From Roseomonas sp. OT10 (lineage in GTDB: Bacteria > Pseudomonadota > Alphaproteobacteria > Acetobacterales > Acetobacteraceae): 64,000 nucleotides of DNA. The notes under the pieces are model-generated. The model was not told the origin of the DNA. It was given only the letters and a program-made list of their open reading frames with translations, and ran no database searches. Positions 31,899-40,557 of this stretch are shown here, piece after piece. Location: positions 2,376,001 through 2,440,000 of the forward strand of contig NZ_CP087719.1 of the NCBI RefSeq assembly GCF_020991085.1. Direction: 5' to 3'. The translations under genes and the position numbers were made by a program. How positions within the stretch are numbered: position 1 is the first letter of the stretch; each line of letters opens with the position of its first letter.

Positions 31899-32786
31899 CT
31901 ACACCCGCTCGATGTTCTTGGTGCCGAACAGCCCGTAGGGCTTGATCAGCAGGATGAGGATCAGCGCGTAGAAGGGCGCGACCTGGGTCATGTTGCCCCA
32001 GTTCAGCCATTGCGCGTCCAGCCACTGGGCCACGTTCTCCAGCACGCCGACGATCAGCCCGCCCAGCACGGCGCCGAGCACGGAATCCAGCCCGCCCAGG
32101 ATGACGGCGGGGAAGACCTTGATGCCGTAGAAGGAGAGCGCGGAGGACACGCCGTTCACCACGCCGACCACGACGCCCGCCACGGCTGAGACCATGGCGG
32201 AGATCGCCCAGGACATGGCGAAGACCTTGGGCACGGAGATGCCCAGCGACTGCGCCACCTGCTGGTCGAAGGCGGTCGCGCGCATGGCGAGGCCGTGGCG
32301 GGAGGCGGTGAAGAACCAGGCGAAGCCGATCATGATGAGCACGGAGACGGCGAGGCTGAGCAGGTAGATCCCCTGCACCTCCAGCCCCAGAACGTTGACG
32401 CTGCCGCCGCCCAGGATCGGCGGGAAGGGCTGGGCGAAGACGCCGAACATCCACTTCATCAGCGCCTGGAAGAAGATGGACAGGCCCACCGTCGCCATGA
32501 TGACGCTGATCACCGGCTCGCCGATCAGCGGCCGCAGGACCACCACCTGCAACACGATGCCGAAGACGGTCATGAAGGCCAGGGTGAAGAGGAAGCCCGC
32601 CACGAAGGGAAGCTGCCACGTCGTCAGGAACCACCAGCAGACCCAGGCGCCGACGAGGAGGAACTCGCCCTGGGCGAAGTTCACCACCTGCGACGCCTTG
32701 TAGATCAGCACGAAGCTCATCGCGACCACGCCGTAGAGGGCGCCGACGATCAGCCCGTTGAGGATGAGCTGGAAGAGCAGCGTCAT
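31899..32786 (-). CDS. Branched-chain-type ABC permease (LivH-like)
   Basis: A 295-aa inner-membrane permease forming the other half of the channel with the LivM-like protein. Typical motifs are NGLIVGALYGVVAMSFVLIYKAS, VNFAQGEFLLVGA, the contact region RATAFDQQVAQSLGI and GGLDSVLGAVLGGLIVGVLE. About eight membrane segments are visible. It begins 2 bases after the acyl-CoA ligase stop. Confidence 0.94.
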   Translation of the reverse strand: MTLLFQLILNGLIVGALYGVVAMSFVLIYKASQVVNFAQGEFLLVGAWVCWWFLTTWQLPFVAGFLFTLAFMTVFGIVLQVVVLRPLIGEPVISVIMATVGLSIFFQALMKWMFGVFAQPFPPILGGGSVNVLGLEVQGIYLLSLAVSVLIMIGFAWFFTASRHGLAMRATAFDQQVAQSLGISVPKVFAMSWAISAMVSAVAGVVVGVVNGVSSALSFYGIKVFPAVILGGLDSVLGAVLGGLIVGVLENVAQWLDAQWLNWGNMTQVAPFYALILILLIKPYGLFGTKNIERV

Positions 32787-32788
32787 GG

Positions 32789-34684
32789 TCAGGCCGCCTC
32801 CCGCGCCCGGGCCGCGGCGCCCAGCCGGGAGACGGCCAGGGTGGTGCGGATGCGCTGCTTCGTGCCGTCCTGGAAGGTGATGGTGGTGTCCACCGGGATC
32901 GCCTCCTCCCCTGCGTAGATGGCGTCGATGATGTCGCCGTACTTCGCGTTGATCACGCCGCGCCGCACCTTGCGCGTGCGCGTCAGCTCGTCGTCATCCG
33001 CGTCCAGCTCCTTGTAGAGCAGGACGGCGGCGCGCAGCCGCTGCGGCTCCGGCAGGGTGGCGTTGACCTGCTCGATCTCCCGCCGCAGCAGCGCCTGGAC
33101 CTGGGGCTTGGCGGCGAGGTCGGAATAGGTGGTGAAGGCGATCCGCTCCCGCTCGGCCCATTTCGACACGATGGAGAAGCGGATGCAGACCAGCGCGGCG
33201 AGGTGCGGCCGCCCGTCGCCCAGCACCACCGCCTCCGCGACATAGGGGCTGAACTTCAGCTTGTTCTCGATGTACTGGGGCGAGAAGCGGTCGCCGCCGG
33301 CGGTGGTGGCGATGTCCTTGATGCGGTCGATCACCACCAGATGGCCCGCCGCGTCGAAGTATCCGGCATCGCCCGTGTGCAGCCAGCCGTCGCGCAGGTC
33401 AGGGTTGTCGGCCATGCCGTGGTAGCCCGCGAACATGTGCTCGTGCCGGGTGACGATCTCGCCCACGCCGTTCTGGTCCGGCTCATGGATGACGATCTCC
33501 GTGCCCTCGAAGCCGCGGCCGACCGTGTCCAGCTTCACCTCGCCGGGCGCGTGCAGGGTATAGGCGCCCAGCGTCTCCGTCTGGCCGTAGAGCTGGCGCA
33601 GCGGCACGCCCATCGCCTGGAAGAAGCGGAAGGTGTCCGGCCCCAGCGCCGCCCCGCCGGTCGCGGCGGAGGTGAGGTTGGAGAAGCCCAGCCGGTCGCG
33701 CAGCGCGCGGAACAGCAGCAGGTCCGCGATCCCCGAGCGCCCGCCCTTCTCCAGCGCGGCGAGGCCCAGCCGCATGCCCAGCTCGAACATCCGGCGCTTC
33801 AGGGGCGAGGCGTCCATCACCTTCGCCCGCACCTCGGCGGCGAGGGATTCCCAGACGCGCGGGGCGAAGAGCACGAAGCTCGGGCCGATCTCGCGGAAAT
33901 CGGCCATGGTGGTCTCCGGCTCCTCGACAAAGGAGACGCGCATCCGGGCGACCATCCCGAAGCCGAGCACGTAGATCTGCTCCATGATCCAGGGCAGCGG
34001 CAGGACGGAGACGTATTCGTCCTGCGGGCCCTTCGGATCGGCCTTCAGGTAGCGCTCGACATGGCCGATCAGCGCGCGGCCCTGCAGCATCGCCAGCTTC
34101 GGCCGCGCCGTGGTGCCGGAGGTGGTGCAGAGGATCGCCACCTCCTCGCCGTCGGTCGCATCGACCAGCCGGTTCCAGGCGTCCGCATCGGCGGCATGCG
34201 CGGCCTCGCCCTCGGCGACCAGCGTCTCCAGCGGCAGCAGGCGCGGGTCGTCGTACTTCCGCATTCCGCGCGGATCGGCATAGGCGATCAGCCGCAGCCC
34301 GGGCACGCGGTCGGCGATGCCCAGCAGCTTGTCCACCTGCTCCTCGTCCTCGGCCAGCACGGCGACGGCGCCGGCGAAGTCGAGCAGGTAGGCCACCTCC
34401 TCCTCCAGCCCGTCGCGGTAGAGGCCGAGCGAGCGTGCCCCCAGTGCATGCGCCGCCACCTCGCCCATCACCCAGTCCGGCCGGTTGTCCCCGATCAGCG
34501 CGACGACCTCGCCCCGCCCGATCCCGCGCGCGGCCAGGCCCAGCGCGATGGCGCGCGTGCGGGCCTCGGCCTCCGCCCAGGTCAGGCTGTGCCAGATGCC
34601 GAAGCGCTTCTCGCGCATCGCCACCTCCGCGCCGTGGTGGCGGGCGTTGCGCCGGAGCAGGCGCGGCAGCGTCGCCTCGCTCAT
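32789..34684 (-). CDS. Long-chain acyl-CoA synthetase-type AMP-dependent ligase
   Basis: A 631-aa ANL-superfamily ligase that makes an acyl-adenylate and then a CoA thioester. The P-loop TTSGTTARPK is intact, followed by YGQTETLGAY, the ribose-binding DGWLHTGDAGYF, and the hinge RIKDIATTAGGDRFSPQYIE. The size and the FACS-type architecture suggest a fatty or arylalkanoic acid. ATG 34684 overlaps the livG stop by 4 bases. The enzyme sits inside a transporter operon, so the transported compound is probably its substrate. Confidence 0.92.
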   Translation of the reverse strand: MSEATLPRLLRRNARHHGAEVAMREKRFGIWHSLTWAEAEARTRAIALGLAARGIGRGEVVALIGDNRPDWVMGEVAAHALGARSLGLYRDGLEEEVAYLLDFAGAVAVLAEDEEQVDKLLGIADRVPGLRLIAYADPRGMRKYDDPRLLPLETLVAEGEAAHAADADAWNRLVDATDGEEVAILCTTSGTTARPKLAMLQGRALIGHVERYLKADPKGPQDEYVSVLPLPWIMEQIYVLGFGMVARMRVSFVEEPETTMADFREIGPSFVLFAPRVWESLAAEVRAKVMDASPLKRRMFELGMRLGLAALEKGGRSGIADLLLFRALRDRLGFSNLTSAATGGAALGPDTFRFFQAMGVPLRQLYGQTETLGAYTLHAPGEVKLDTVGRGFEGTEIVIHEPDQNGVGEIVTRHEHMFAGYHGMADNPDLRDGWLHTGDAGYFDAAGHLVVIDRIKDIATTAGGDRFSPQYIENKLKFSPYVAEAVVLGDGRPHLAALVCIRFSIVSKWAERERIAFTTYSDLAAKPQVQALLRREIEQVNATLPEPQRLRAAVLLYKELDADDDELTRTRKVRRGVINAKYGDIIDAIYAGEEAIPVDTTITFQDGTKQRIRTTLAVSRLGAAARAREAA

Positions 34685-35505
34685 GCCGCGGCCGTCTCCG
34701 GCTCGGGTGCCCCGGCCTCCTCGCCCAGATAGGCGCGGCGGACCTGGGGATGCGCCAGCACCTCCTCCGGCGTGCCCTCGACCAGCTTGCGGCCGAAATC
34801 GAGCACCATGACGCGGTGGGACATGTCCATCACCACCCCCATGTCGTGCTCGATCATCAGCACGGTCATGCCCCATTCCTCGTTCAGGTCGAGGATGAAG
34901 CGCGCCATGTCCTCCTTCTCCTCCAGGTTCATGCCCGCCATGGGCTCGTCCAGCAGGATCAGCGAGGGGCGCAGGGCGACGGCGCGGGCCAGCTCCACCC
35001 GCTTGCGCAGGCCGTAGGAGAGCGTGCCCGCCGGCGCCTTGCGGACGTGCTGGATCTCCAGGAAGTCGATGATCTCCTCGACCGCGCGGCGGTGCTCCAG
35101 CTCCTCCCGCTGCGCGCCGCCAAGCCAGTAGGCCATCCCGCGCAGGAAGCCGCTGCGCAGCAGGTGGTGGCGGCCGACCATGATGTTGTCCAGCACGCTC
35201 ATGTGCCCGAACAGCGCCAGGTTCTGGAAGGTCCGCCCGATCCCCAGCGGCGCGCGCTTCGCGGGGCCGAGGCGCGTCACGTCCCGCCCCTGGAACAGCA
35301 CCCGCCCCTCGGTGGGGCGGTAGCGGCCGGAGACGCAGTTGACCATCGAGGTCTTGCCCGCGCCGTTCGGCCCGATGATGGAGAAGACCTCGCCCGGCCG
35401 GATCGCGAAGGACACGTCGGTCAGCGCGCGCACGCCGCCGAAGCGGAGCGAGACCTTCTCGACCTCCAGCACGGGCACGCGCGCATCGGGGCTGGCTGAC
35501 ACCAC
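34681..35505 (-). CDS. Branched-chain-type ABC transporter ATPase (LivG-like)
   Basis: A 274-aa ATPase and first gene of the operon. Walker A is GPNGAGKTS, the signature is LSYGLRKRVELARA (the LivG variant of LSGGQ), and Walker B is LILLDEPMAGMN. RTFQNLALFGHMSVLDNIMVG is a clear LivG block. The start is GTG 35505 or the next GTG 35502. A short gap to gdpD on the same strand leaves co-transcription with that gene open. Confidence 0.94.
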   Translation of the reverse strand: MVSASPDARVPVLEVEKVSLRFGGVRALTDVSFAIRPGEVFSIIGPNGAGKTSMVNCVSGRYRPTEGRVLFQGRDVTRLGPAKRAPLGIGRTFQNLALFGHMSVLDNIMVGRHHLLRSGFLRGMAYWLGGAQREELEHRRAVEEIIDFLEIQHVRKAPAGTLSYGLRKRVELARAVALRPSLILLDEPMAGMNLEEKEDMARFILDLNEEWGMTVLMIEHDMGVVMDMSHRVMVLDFGRKLVEGTPEEVLAHPQVRRAYLGEEAGAPEPETAAA

Positions 35506-35572
35506 CCGGACGGTCTCCCCACGTAATATTCTTGCGGGGAAGCTTAGTCGTCACACGAAGCGGAACAAGCCC

Positions 35573-36301
35573 CTATCCTCGCAGGCGCAGCGCGAGCACG
35601 GGATCGTCGGTCGCCATGGCGTCGATCCCCAGCGCCAGGGCGCGCCCAATCTCCGGCGCGTGGTTGGCGCCCCAGGCGGCCACCCGCAGCCCGGCGCCGC
35701 GCAGCGTCGCAAGCAGGGCCGCGTCCAGACTTGGCATGTTGGTCTCGACCATCCGCAGCCCGTGGGCGCGCGCCACGCCGACGATGCCTTCCGCCCCCAG
35801 CGCACGCAGCATCGTGCCGTCGAACAGCCAGGCGACATGGTCCAGCCCGCCGGCCGCCTGTGCGGCCGCCGCGGTGGGCGCATGGAAGGCGATGATCCCC
35901 GACCGGGCCCGCAGCCCTACCGAATCCAGCACGGCCAGGGTCGCGCCCAGCAGCGTCGGCGGCGGCTCGCCGGAAGGGCCGGACTTCACCTCGACCTGGA
36001 GGCGAACCGGCGTCGCCGCCACCAGGGCCGCCAGCTCCGCCAGGGTCGGAATCCGGTCGCCGCGGGCACCGCGCAGGCGGAGGCTGGCCAGCTCCGCGGC
36101 CGTCAGGGCGGACACAGGCCCCTTCCCTTCGCTGGTCCGCTCCAGCACGGCATCGTGATGGATGACGGGCACCCCGTCCCGGGACAGGTGGACGTCGCAT
36201 TCCACCATCTCCAACGGCAGGGCCGCGCTTTCGCGGAAGGCCGTTAGGCTGTTCTCGGGCCAGAGGAATGCGCCGCCCCGGTGGCTGATGATCGGAACCA
36301 T
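35573..36301 (-). CDS. Glycerophosphodiester phosphodiesterase family protein
   Basis: A 242-aa TIM-barrel enzyme that hydrolyses glycerophosphodiesters to glycerol-3-phosphate and an alcohol. The catalytic histidines are H7 (SHRGG) and H49 (VIHHDAVLERT), with metal ligands near ENS (16-18) and E34/D36 (VECDVHLSRDG). The length is that of cytoplasmic UgpQ-type enzymes and no signal peptide is seen. ATG 36301 starts MVPIISHRGG; upstream codons add nothing family-like. It is divergent from the small 98-aa gene. Confidence 0.92.
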   Translation of the reverse strand: MVPIISHRGGAFLWPENSLTAFRESAALPLEMVECDVHLSRDGVPVIHHDAVLERTSEGKGPVSALTAAELASLRLRGARGDRIPTLAELAALVAATPVRLQVEVKSGPSGEPPPTLLGATLAVLDSVGLRARSGIIAFHAPTAAAAQAAGGLDHVAWLFDGTMLRALGAEGIVGVARAHGLRMVETNMPSLDAALLATLRGAGLRVAAWGANHAPEIGRALALGIDAMATDDPVLALRLRG

Positions 36302-36396
36302 CCCTGCTATGCCCTCCCCCGATCTTGATGCCGCGAGGCTGGTGCTGCCGTGCGGCATCCTCTATTGTCCATTTGTTTCGAACACGGATAGAATCC

Positions 36397-36693
36397 ATGC
36401 CCCTCTGCTTGGTCCTCTTCGATCTGCCGGAAGGCGGTGCCGAGGCGATCGAGGCCGCCGTCTGGGAGCTGTCCGAGAGCCACTGGATGCCCATGGCACA
36501 CGCCATGTTCGTATCCTGCAGTGTCTCGGCCAGTTACCTCTCCAGCCATCTTAACGCCGCTCTCCGGCGCGCCGGGCTGGAAGGCCCGACCTTGGTCGCC
36601 CGCGTCGACAGCCCCGTGGCCAATGCAGCGGTGCCGCCGGAGGCCATCCGCTGGCTGCAAGAGCAGGCCACCCCCGAAGTCGTATCGGAATAG
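36397..36693 (+). CDS. Hypothetical 98-aa protein, possible ferredoxin-like (Cas2/SinR-type) fold
   Basis: I do not recognise a named family. The predicted order is strand (LCLVLFDLP), helix (GAEAIEAAVWELSE), strand (AHAMFVSCS), helix (YLSSHLNAALRRAG), strand (GPTLVARVDS) and a C-terminal helix (PEAIRWLQEQ). That order and the hydrophobic-then-Asp first strand recall the small ferredoxin-like fold of Cas2, VapD and SinR-like proteins, but no sequence signature proves it. The surrounding DNA is AT-richer than average. ATG 36397 is chosen because the protein-like sequence starts there. The gene stands alone, divergent from gdpD. Confidence 0.6.
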   Translation: MPLCLVLFDLPEGGAEAIEAAVWELSESHWMPMAHAMFVSCSVSASYLSSHLNAALRRAGLEGPTLVARVDSPVANAAVPPEAIRWLQEQATPEVVSE

Positions 36694-36706
36694 AACCAAA
36701 ACAGCA

Positions 36707-36744
36707 CCCCGGCCGCGGGGGCGCTCCGCCCCCTGCGGCCGGGG
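36707..36744 (-). terminator. Strong hairpin terminator of the nucleoside hydrolase operon
   Basis: A 17-bp GC stem with one bulged T (36707-36723 pairing with 36727-36744) and a 3-base loop starts 2 bases past the nucleoside hydrolase stop. On the minus strand it is followed by TGCTGTTTTGGTTC, a moderately T-rich tract. It may also stop transcripts of the convergent 98-aa gene. Confidence 0.7.
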
Positions 36745-36746
36745 GC

Positions 36747-37679
36747 TCATGGCAGCGCCGCCAGCCTCTCCTCCAGCAGCGCGAAGAACGCCTCCGCCTC
36801 CAGCACCTCGGCCAGCCCCGTCCGCGCGGGCGCGCCGGTGCGGCCCCAGCGGTCCAGATGGGTGCGCCCCCGCCCCGGCCCGGTGCCGCATTCCACCACC
36901 GCCGCGACGTCGCGCACCGTCATCAGCCCCGGCACCGCCGCCAGCGCCACGGCGCAGGGGTCGTGCAGCGGATAGCCCCGCCCGCCGAAGCGGCGGGAGG
37001 GCGGGATGCGGGAGAGGATCTCCACCGCCGCCGCCAGACAGCGCCCGCCGGAGCGGCCACGCAGGGCCGCCACCCGCTCTGGCGTCACGAAGGCCTGGGC
37101 GGTCAGGTCCAGCGTCACCAGCGACACCCGCGCGCCGGAGGCCAGCACCATCGCCAGCGCCTCCGGATCGGAGGCGGCATTGAACTCGGCGCCGGGGGTG
37201 ATGTTCCCCTCCCCCCAGGCGCCGGTCATCAGCACGATCTCGCGCACCTTCTCCACCAGCGCCGGCTCGCTGCCCAGGGCGAGGCCGAGGTTGGTCGCGG
37301 GGCCCAGGCCGATCAGCGTCACCTCCCCCGGCCCAGCGGCGCGCAGCAGGTCGCGGATGGCGTCGCAGGCGAGGCCGGGCGCGGCGGGCGGCCCCTCCGG
37401 CAGGGTGACGCCGCCGACCCCATTGCCGCCATGCACCGCCGTCTCGCTGACATACTCGCCCAGCAGCGGCTTGGCCGCACCGGCCACCACGGGCACGGCC
37501 TTCCCGGTCAGCCCGACGATGGCGCGCGCATTGGCGAGCGTCAGCCCCAGCCCGACATTCCCCCCCGCCACGGTGACGAGGCGCACCTCCAGCTCCGGCG
37601 AGGCGAGCGCCAGCCAGAGGGCGAGGGCGTCGTCCGTGCCGGGGTCGCAGTCGATGACGGTGGGGATGGGCGCGGTCAC
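36747..37679 (-). CDS. Inosine-uridine-type nucleoside hydrolase
   Basis: A 310-aa calcium-dependent N-ribohydrolase that splits nucleosides into base and ribose. The calcium-binding DCDPGTDDA motif is at residues 10-18, the substrate-binding NAASDPEA is in the middle, and the late HDPCAVALA aspartate-histidine motif is intact. GTG 37679 overlaps the stop of the upstream amidohydrolase gene as GTGA, so the two are translationally coupled. With adenine deaminase on the other side of the divergent region, a purine nucleoside substrate is likely. Confidence 0.92.
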   Translation of the reverse strand: MTAPIPTVIDCDPGTDDALALWLALASPELEVRLVTVAGGNVGLGLTLANARAIVGLTGKAVPVVAGAAKPLLGEYVSETAVHGGNGVGGVTLPEGPPAAPGLACDAIRDLLRAAGPGEVTLIGLGPATNLGLALGSEPALVEKVREIVLMTGAWGEGNITPGAEFNAASDPEALAMVLASGARVSLVTLDLTAQAFVTPERVAALRGRSGGRCLAAAVEILSRIPPSRRFGGRGYPLHDPCAVALAAVPGLMTVRDVAAVVECGTGPGRGRTHLDRWGRTGAPARTGLAEVLEAEAFFALLEERLAALP

Positions 37680-38863
37680 GACAGCTCCGTCTCGACCAGG
37701 CTGCACCAGAAGGCGGCGCCGTGCTTCAGGACGGCATCGTTGAAGTCGTAATGCGGGTTGTGCTGGTAGCCCTCGGGATGCGCGGGCGGGCCCATGCCGA
37801 GGAAGACATAGGCGCCGGGCCGGGCGTTCAGCATGAAGGCGAAGTCCTCGCCCGGGGTGATCGGCTCTGGGTCGTCGATGGTGGCGTCCGGCCCCACCGT
37901 CGCGGCGGCGGCGCGCAGGGCGACCTGCACCTGCTCGGCGTGGTTGATCGTGGGCGGGGTGCGGTGGTGGTAACGCGCCTCCACCTCCACGCCGAAGGTG
38001 GCGGCGATGCTGCGCGCGATGGCGGGGATGCGCTCGGCCAGCATCGCGCGCTCCTCCGGGCGGAAGGCGCGGGCGGTGCCATTCACGAAGACCTTCGAGG
38101 GGATCACGTTCGGCGCCTTGGCGTCGCCGGCGGCGATGTGGCCGACGCTGACCACCGCGCTCTGCAGCGGATCGACCTGCCGCGCCACGATGCTGTGCAG
38201 GGCGGTGATGAACTGCGCGGCCGCCAGCGGCGCGTCGGTGGCGAGGTGCGGCCGCGCCCCGTGCCCGCCCTTGCCGGTGAAGGTCGCCTCCCAGGTGTCG
38301 GAGGAGGCGAGGGCCCGGTCCTTCGGCACGGCGATGGAGCCCAGCTCCTGGTCCAGCATGTTGTGCATGCCGTAGACGGCATCGACCGGGAAGCGGTCGA
38401 ACAGCCCCTCCTTCACCATCACGTCCGCCCCGCCCAGGGATTCCTCGGCCGGCTGGAAAATGAAGTGGACCGTGCCCGAGAAGCGGTCGGGATTCGCCGC
38501 CAGCCACTTCGCCGCGCCCAGCAGCATGGCGGTGTGCCCGTCATGGCCGCAGGCGTGCATCTTGCCGGGCACGGTGCTGGCATAGGGGAGTCCGGTCACC
38601 TCGGCCATGGCCAGCGCGTCCATGTCGGCGCGCAACCCGATGGCCCGGTTGCCGCCGCCGCTCCCGCCGCGGCCGCGCAGGGTGCCCACCACCCCGGTGG
38701 TGGCCAGCCCCTCCGCCACCTCGATCCCGGCGGCGCGCAGCTCCTCCGCCACCAGCGCCGCCGTGCGCCGCTCCTCGAAGCCCAGCTCCGGATGGGCGTG
38801 GATATCGCGGCGCCAGGCGGTCATGGCGGGGACGAGGGCGTCGAGGTCGTCGGGCGAAGGCAT
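37676..38863 (-). CDS. M20 family amidohydrolase (hippurate hydrolase/aminoacylase type)
   Basis: A 395-aa M20D metallo-hydrolase that cleaves N-acyl or amide bonds. Metal-binding motifs are visible: HPELGFEE (24-31), HACGHDGHTAMLLGAA (103-118, with C105 and H107), FQPAEES, and a late PGEDFAFML. ATG 38863 begins MPSPDDLDAL, matching the family start; a longer frame upstream is not similar. It is coupled to the nucleoside hydrolase. The substrate is not deducible; N-acylated amino acids are the usual ones. Confidence 0.92.
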   Translation of the reverse strand: MPSPDDLDALVPAMTAWRRDIHAHPELGFEERRTAALVAEELRAAGIEVAEGLATTGVVGTLRGRGGSGGGNRAIGLRADMDALAMAEVTGLPYASTVPGKMHACGHDGHTAMLLGAAKWLAANPDRFSGTVHFIFQPAEESLGGADVMVKEGLFDRFPVDAVYGMHNMLDQELGSIAVPKDRALASSDTWEATFTGKGGHGARPHLATDAPLAAAQFITALHSIVARQVDPLQSAVVSVGHIAAGDAKAPNVIPSKVFVNGTARAFRPEERAMLAERIPAIARSIAATFGVEVEARYHHRTPPTINHAEQVQVALRAAAATVGPDATIDDPEPITPGEDFAFMLNARPGAYVFLGMGPPAHPEGYQHNPHYDFNDAVLKHGAAFWCSLVETELS

Positions 38864-38973
38864 GGCGGCTCCGGGGGTCTGGGGTGGGGAGGGCCGGAAT
38901 TCCGGACAGGGCCGGATCATGCCATCCTCCGCCGCGCCAAGCCACCGCACCCCAGCGATCGGACCCCCCCGCC

Positions 38974-40557
38974 ATGCGCCTGCGCGCCGCCCTGCTTGCC
39001 ACCGCCGCCCTGCTGCCCCTCGCCCTCCCCGGCGCCCGGCCGGCCGCGGCGCAGGAGAACCTGCGCATCGGGCTGGAGGGCGGGCCGACCAGCCTCGATC
39101 CTCATTTCGCCAGCGTCATCACCAACTACGCCTTCGGCCGCCACTACTTCCAGCCGCTGATGGAGCAGGATGCGAGGCAGGTGCTGCGCCCGGCCATCGC
39201 CACGGAATGGAAGGCGGTGGACGACACGACCTGGGAGATCGTGCTCCGCCCCGGCATCCGCTTCCACGACGGCACGCCGCTGACGGTGGACGACATCGCC
39301 TTCTCGCTGGCGCGGGCCGGCGACGTGCCGAACTCCCCCTCCTCGCTCAACACCTACACGCGCCAGATCCGCGCGGTGGAGGCGATCGACGCCAACCGGC
39401 TGCGCATCCGCACCAGCGAGCCCACACCGCTGCTGCCGAACAACCTCTCCATGGTGATGATCGTCTCCAAGAAGCACGCGGAGGGGGCGAGCACCGCCGA
39501 CTTCAACTCCGGCAAGGCGATCGTCGGCACGGGGCCCTACCGCCACGTCTCCTGGACGCCCGGCGGCATCGCCGTGATGCAGCGCTACGACGGCTTCGCC
39601 GGCGAGCGCCCAGCCTTCGACCGGGTGGAGTTCCGCCCCATCCCCAATGCCGGCTCCCGCGTCGCGGCCTTGCAGGCGGGCGACGTGGACCTGATCGAGG
39701 TCGTCCCTACCGAGCAGTTCGAGAAGTTCCGCGCCGACAACCGCTTCGCCGTGGCGGAGAGCCCCTCCAACCGGCTCATCTTCCTCCAGCTCGACAGCTA
39801 CCGCGAGGAATCCCCCTTCGTCCGGGCGAAGGACGGCTCGGCCATCCCCAACCCGCTGCGCGACCGCCGCGTGCGCCTTGCCCTGTCGCGGGCCATCAAC
39901 CGCGAGGCGCTGGTCAGCCGCGTGATGCAGGGCCAGGCGCTGGCCACCAACGACCTCGCCCCCCCGGGCTATTTCGGCGCCTCGCCGGAGCTGGCGCGGC
40001 CGGAGCCCTTCGATCCCGAGGGCGCGAAGAAGCTGCTGGCCGAGGCGGGCTTCCCCAACGGCTTCGCGGTGCAGATCAACGGCCCCAACGACCGCTACCC
40101 CAATGACGAGCGCGTCGTGCAGGCGATCGCGCAGTTCTGGACGCGCATCGGCCTCGCCGCCACGGTGGAGACCAAGCCGCGCGGCACCTGGCTGAGCGAG
40201 GGCGCGCAGTACCGCTACTCGGTCAACCTCTCCGGCTTCTCGCCCAACCCGGAGATCCTGGGCATGCTGGAGACCCAGGTGCACACCCAGGACCGCGAGA
40301 AGGGCTTCGGCGCGCAGAACCGCGGCCGCTTCAGCGACGTGGCGATCGACCTGCTGATCGAGAAGATCCGCGTCACCATGGACAATGCCGAGCGCGAGAA
40401 GCTGAGCCAGCAGGCGACCCAGGCGGCGATCCGCGAGCAGACCTCGCTGATCCCGCTCTACTTCCAGGTCAACACCTGGGCGATGCGGCGCGGCTTCACC
40501 TACGAGGCGCGGACGGACGAGATGACGCTGGCCACCAGCGCGGGACGGGCGCGGTGA
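38974..40557 (+). CDS. ABC transporter substrate-binding protein, family 5
   Basis: A 527-aa periplasmic binding protein of the DppA/OppA type. The signal peptide is MRLRAALLATAALLPLALPGARPAAA, cleaved before QENLRIG. The family core is VLRPGIRFHDGTPLTVDDIAF and GTGPYRHVSW. ATG 38974 is the first Met with a signal peptide. It is clearly diverged from the three tandem family 5 proteins at 15.5-20.6 kb. Its stop overlaps the adenine deaminase start by 4 bases and no permease is nearby, so it must use a transporter encoded elsewhere. Confidence 0.92.
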   Translation: MRLRAALLATAALLPLALPGARPAAAQENLRIGLEGGPTSLDPHFASVITNYAFGRHYFQPLMEQDARQVLRPAIATEWKAVDDTTWEIVLRPGIRFHDGTPLTVDDIAFSLARAGDVPNSPSSLNTYTRQIRAVEAIDANRLRIRTSEPTPLLPNNLSMVMIVSKKHAEGASTADFNSGKAIVGTGPYRHVSWTPGGIAVMQRYDGFAGERPAFDRVEFRPIPNAGSRVAALQAGDVDLIEVVPTEQFEKFRADNRFAVAESPSNRLIFLQLDSYREESPFVRAKDGSAIPNPLRDRRVRLALSRAINREALVSRVMQGQALATNDLAPPGYFGASPELARPEPFDPEGAKKLLAEAGFPNGFAVQINGPNDRYPNDERVVQAIAQFWTRIGLAATVETKPRGTWLSEGAQYRYSVNLSGFSPNPEILGMLETQVHTQDREKGFGAQNRGRFSDVAIDLLIEKIRVTMDNAEREKLSQQATQAAIREQTSLIPLYFQVNTWAMRRGFTYEARTDEMTLATSAGRAR

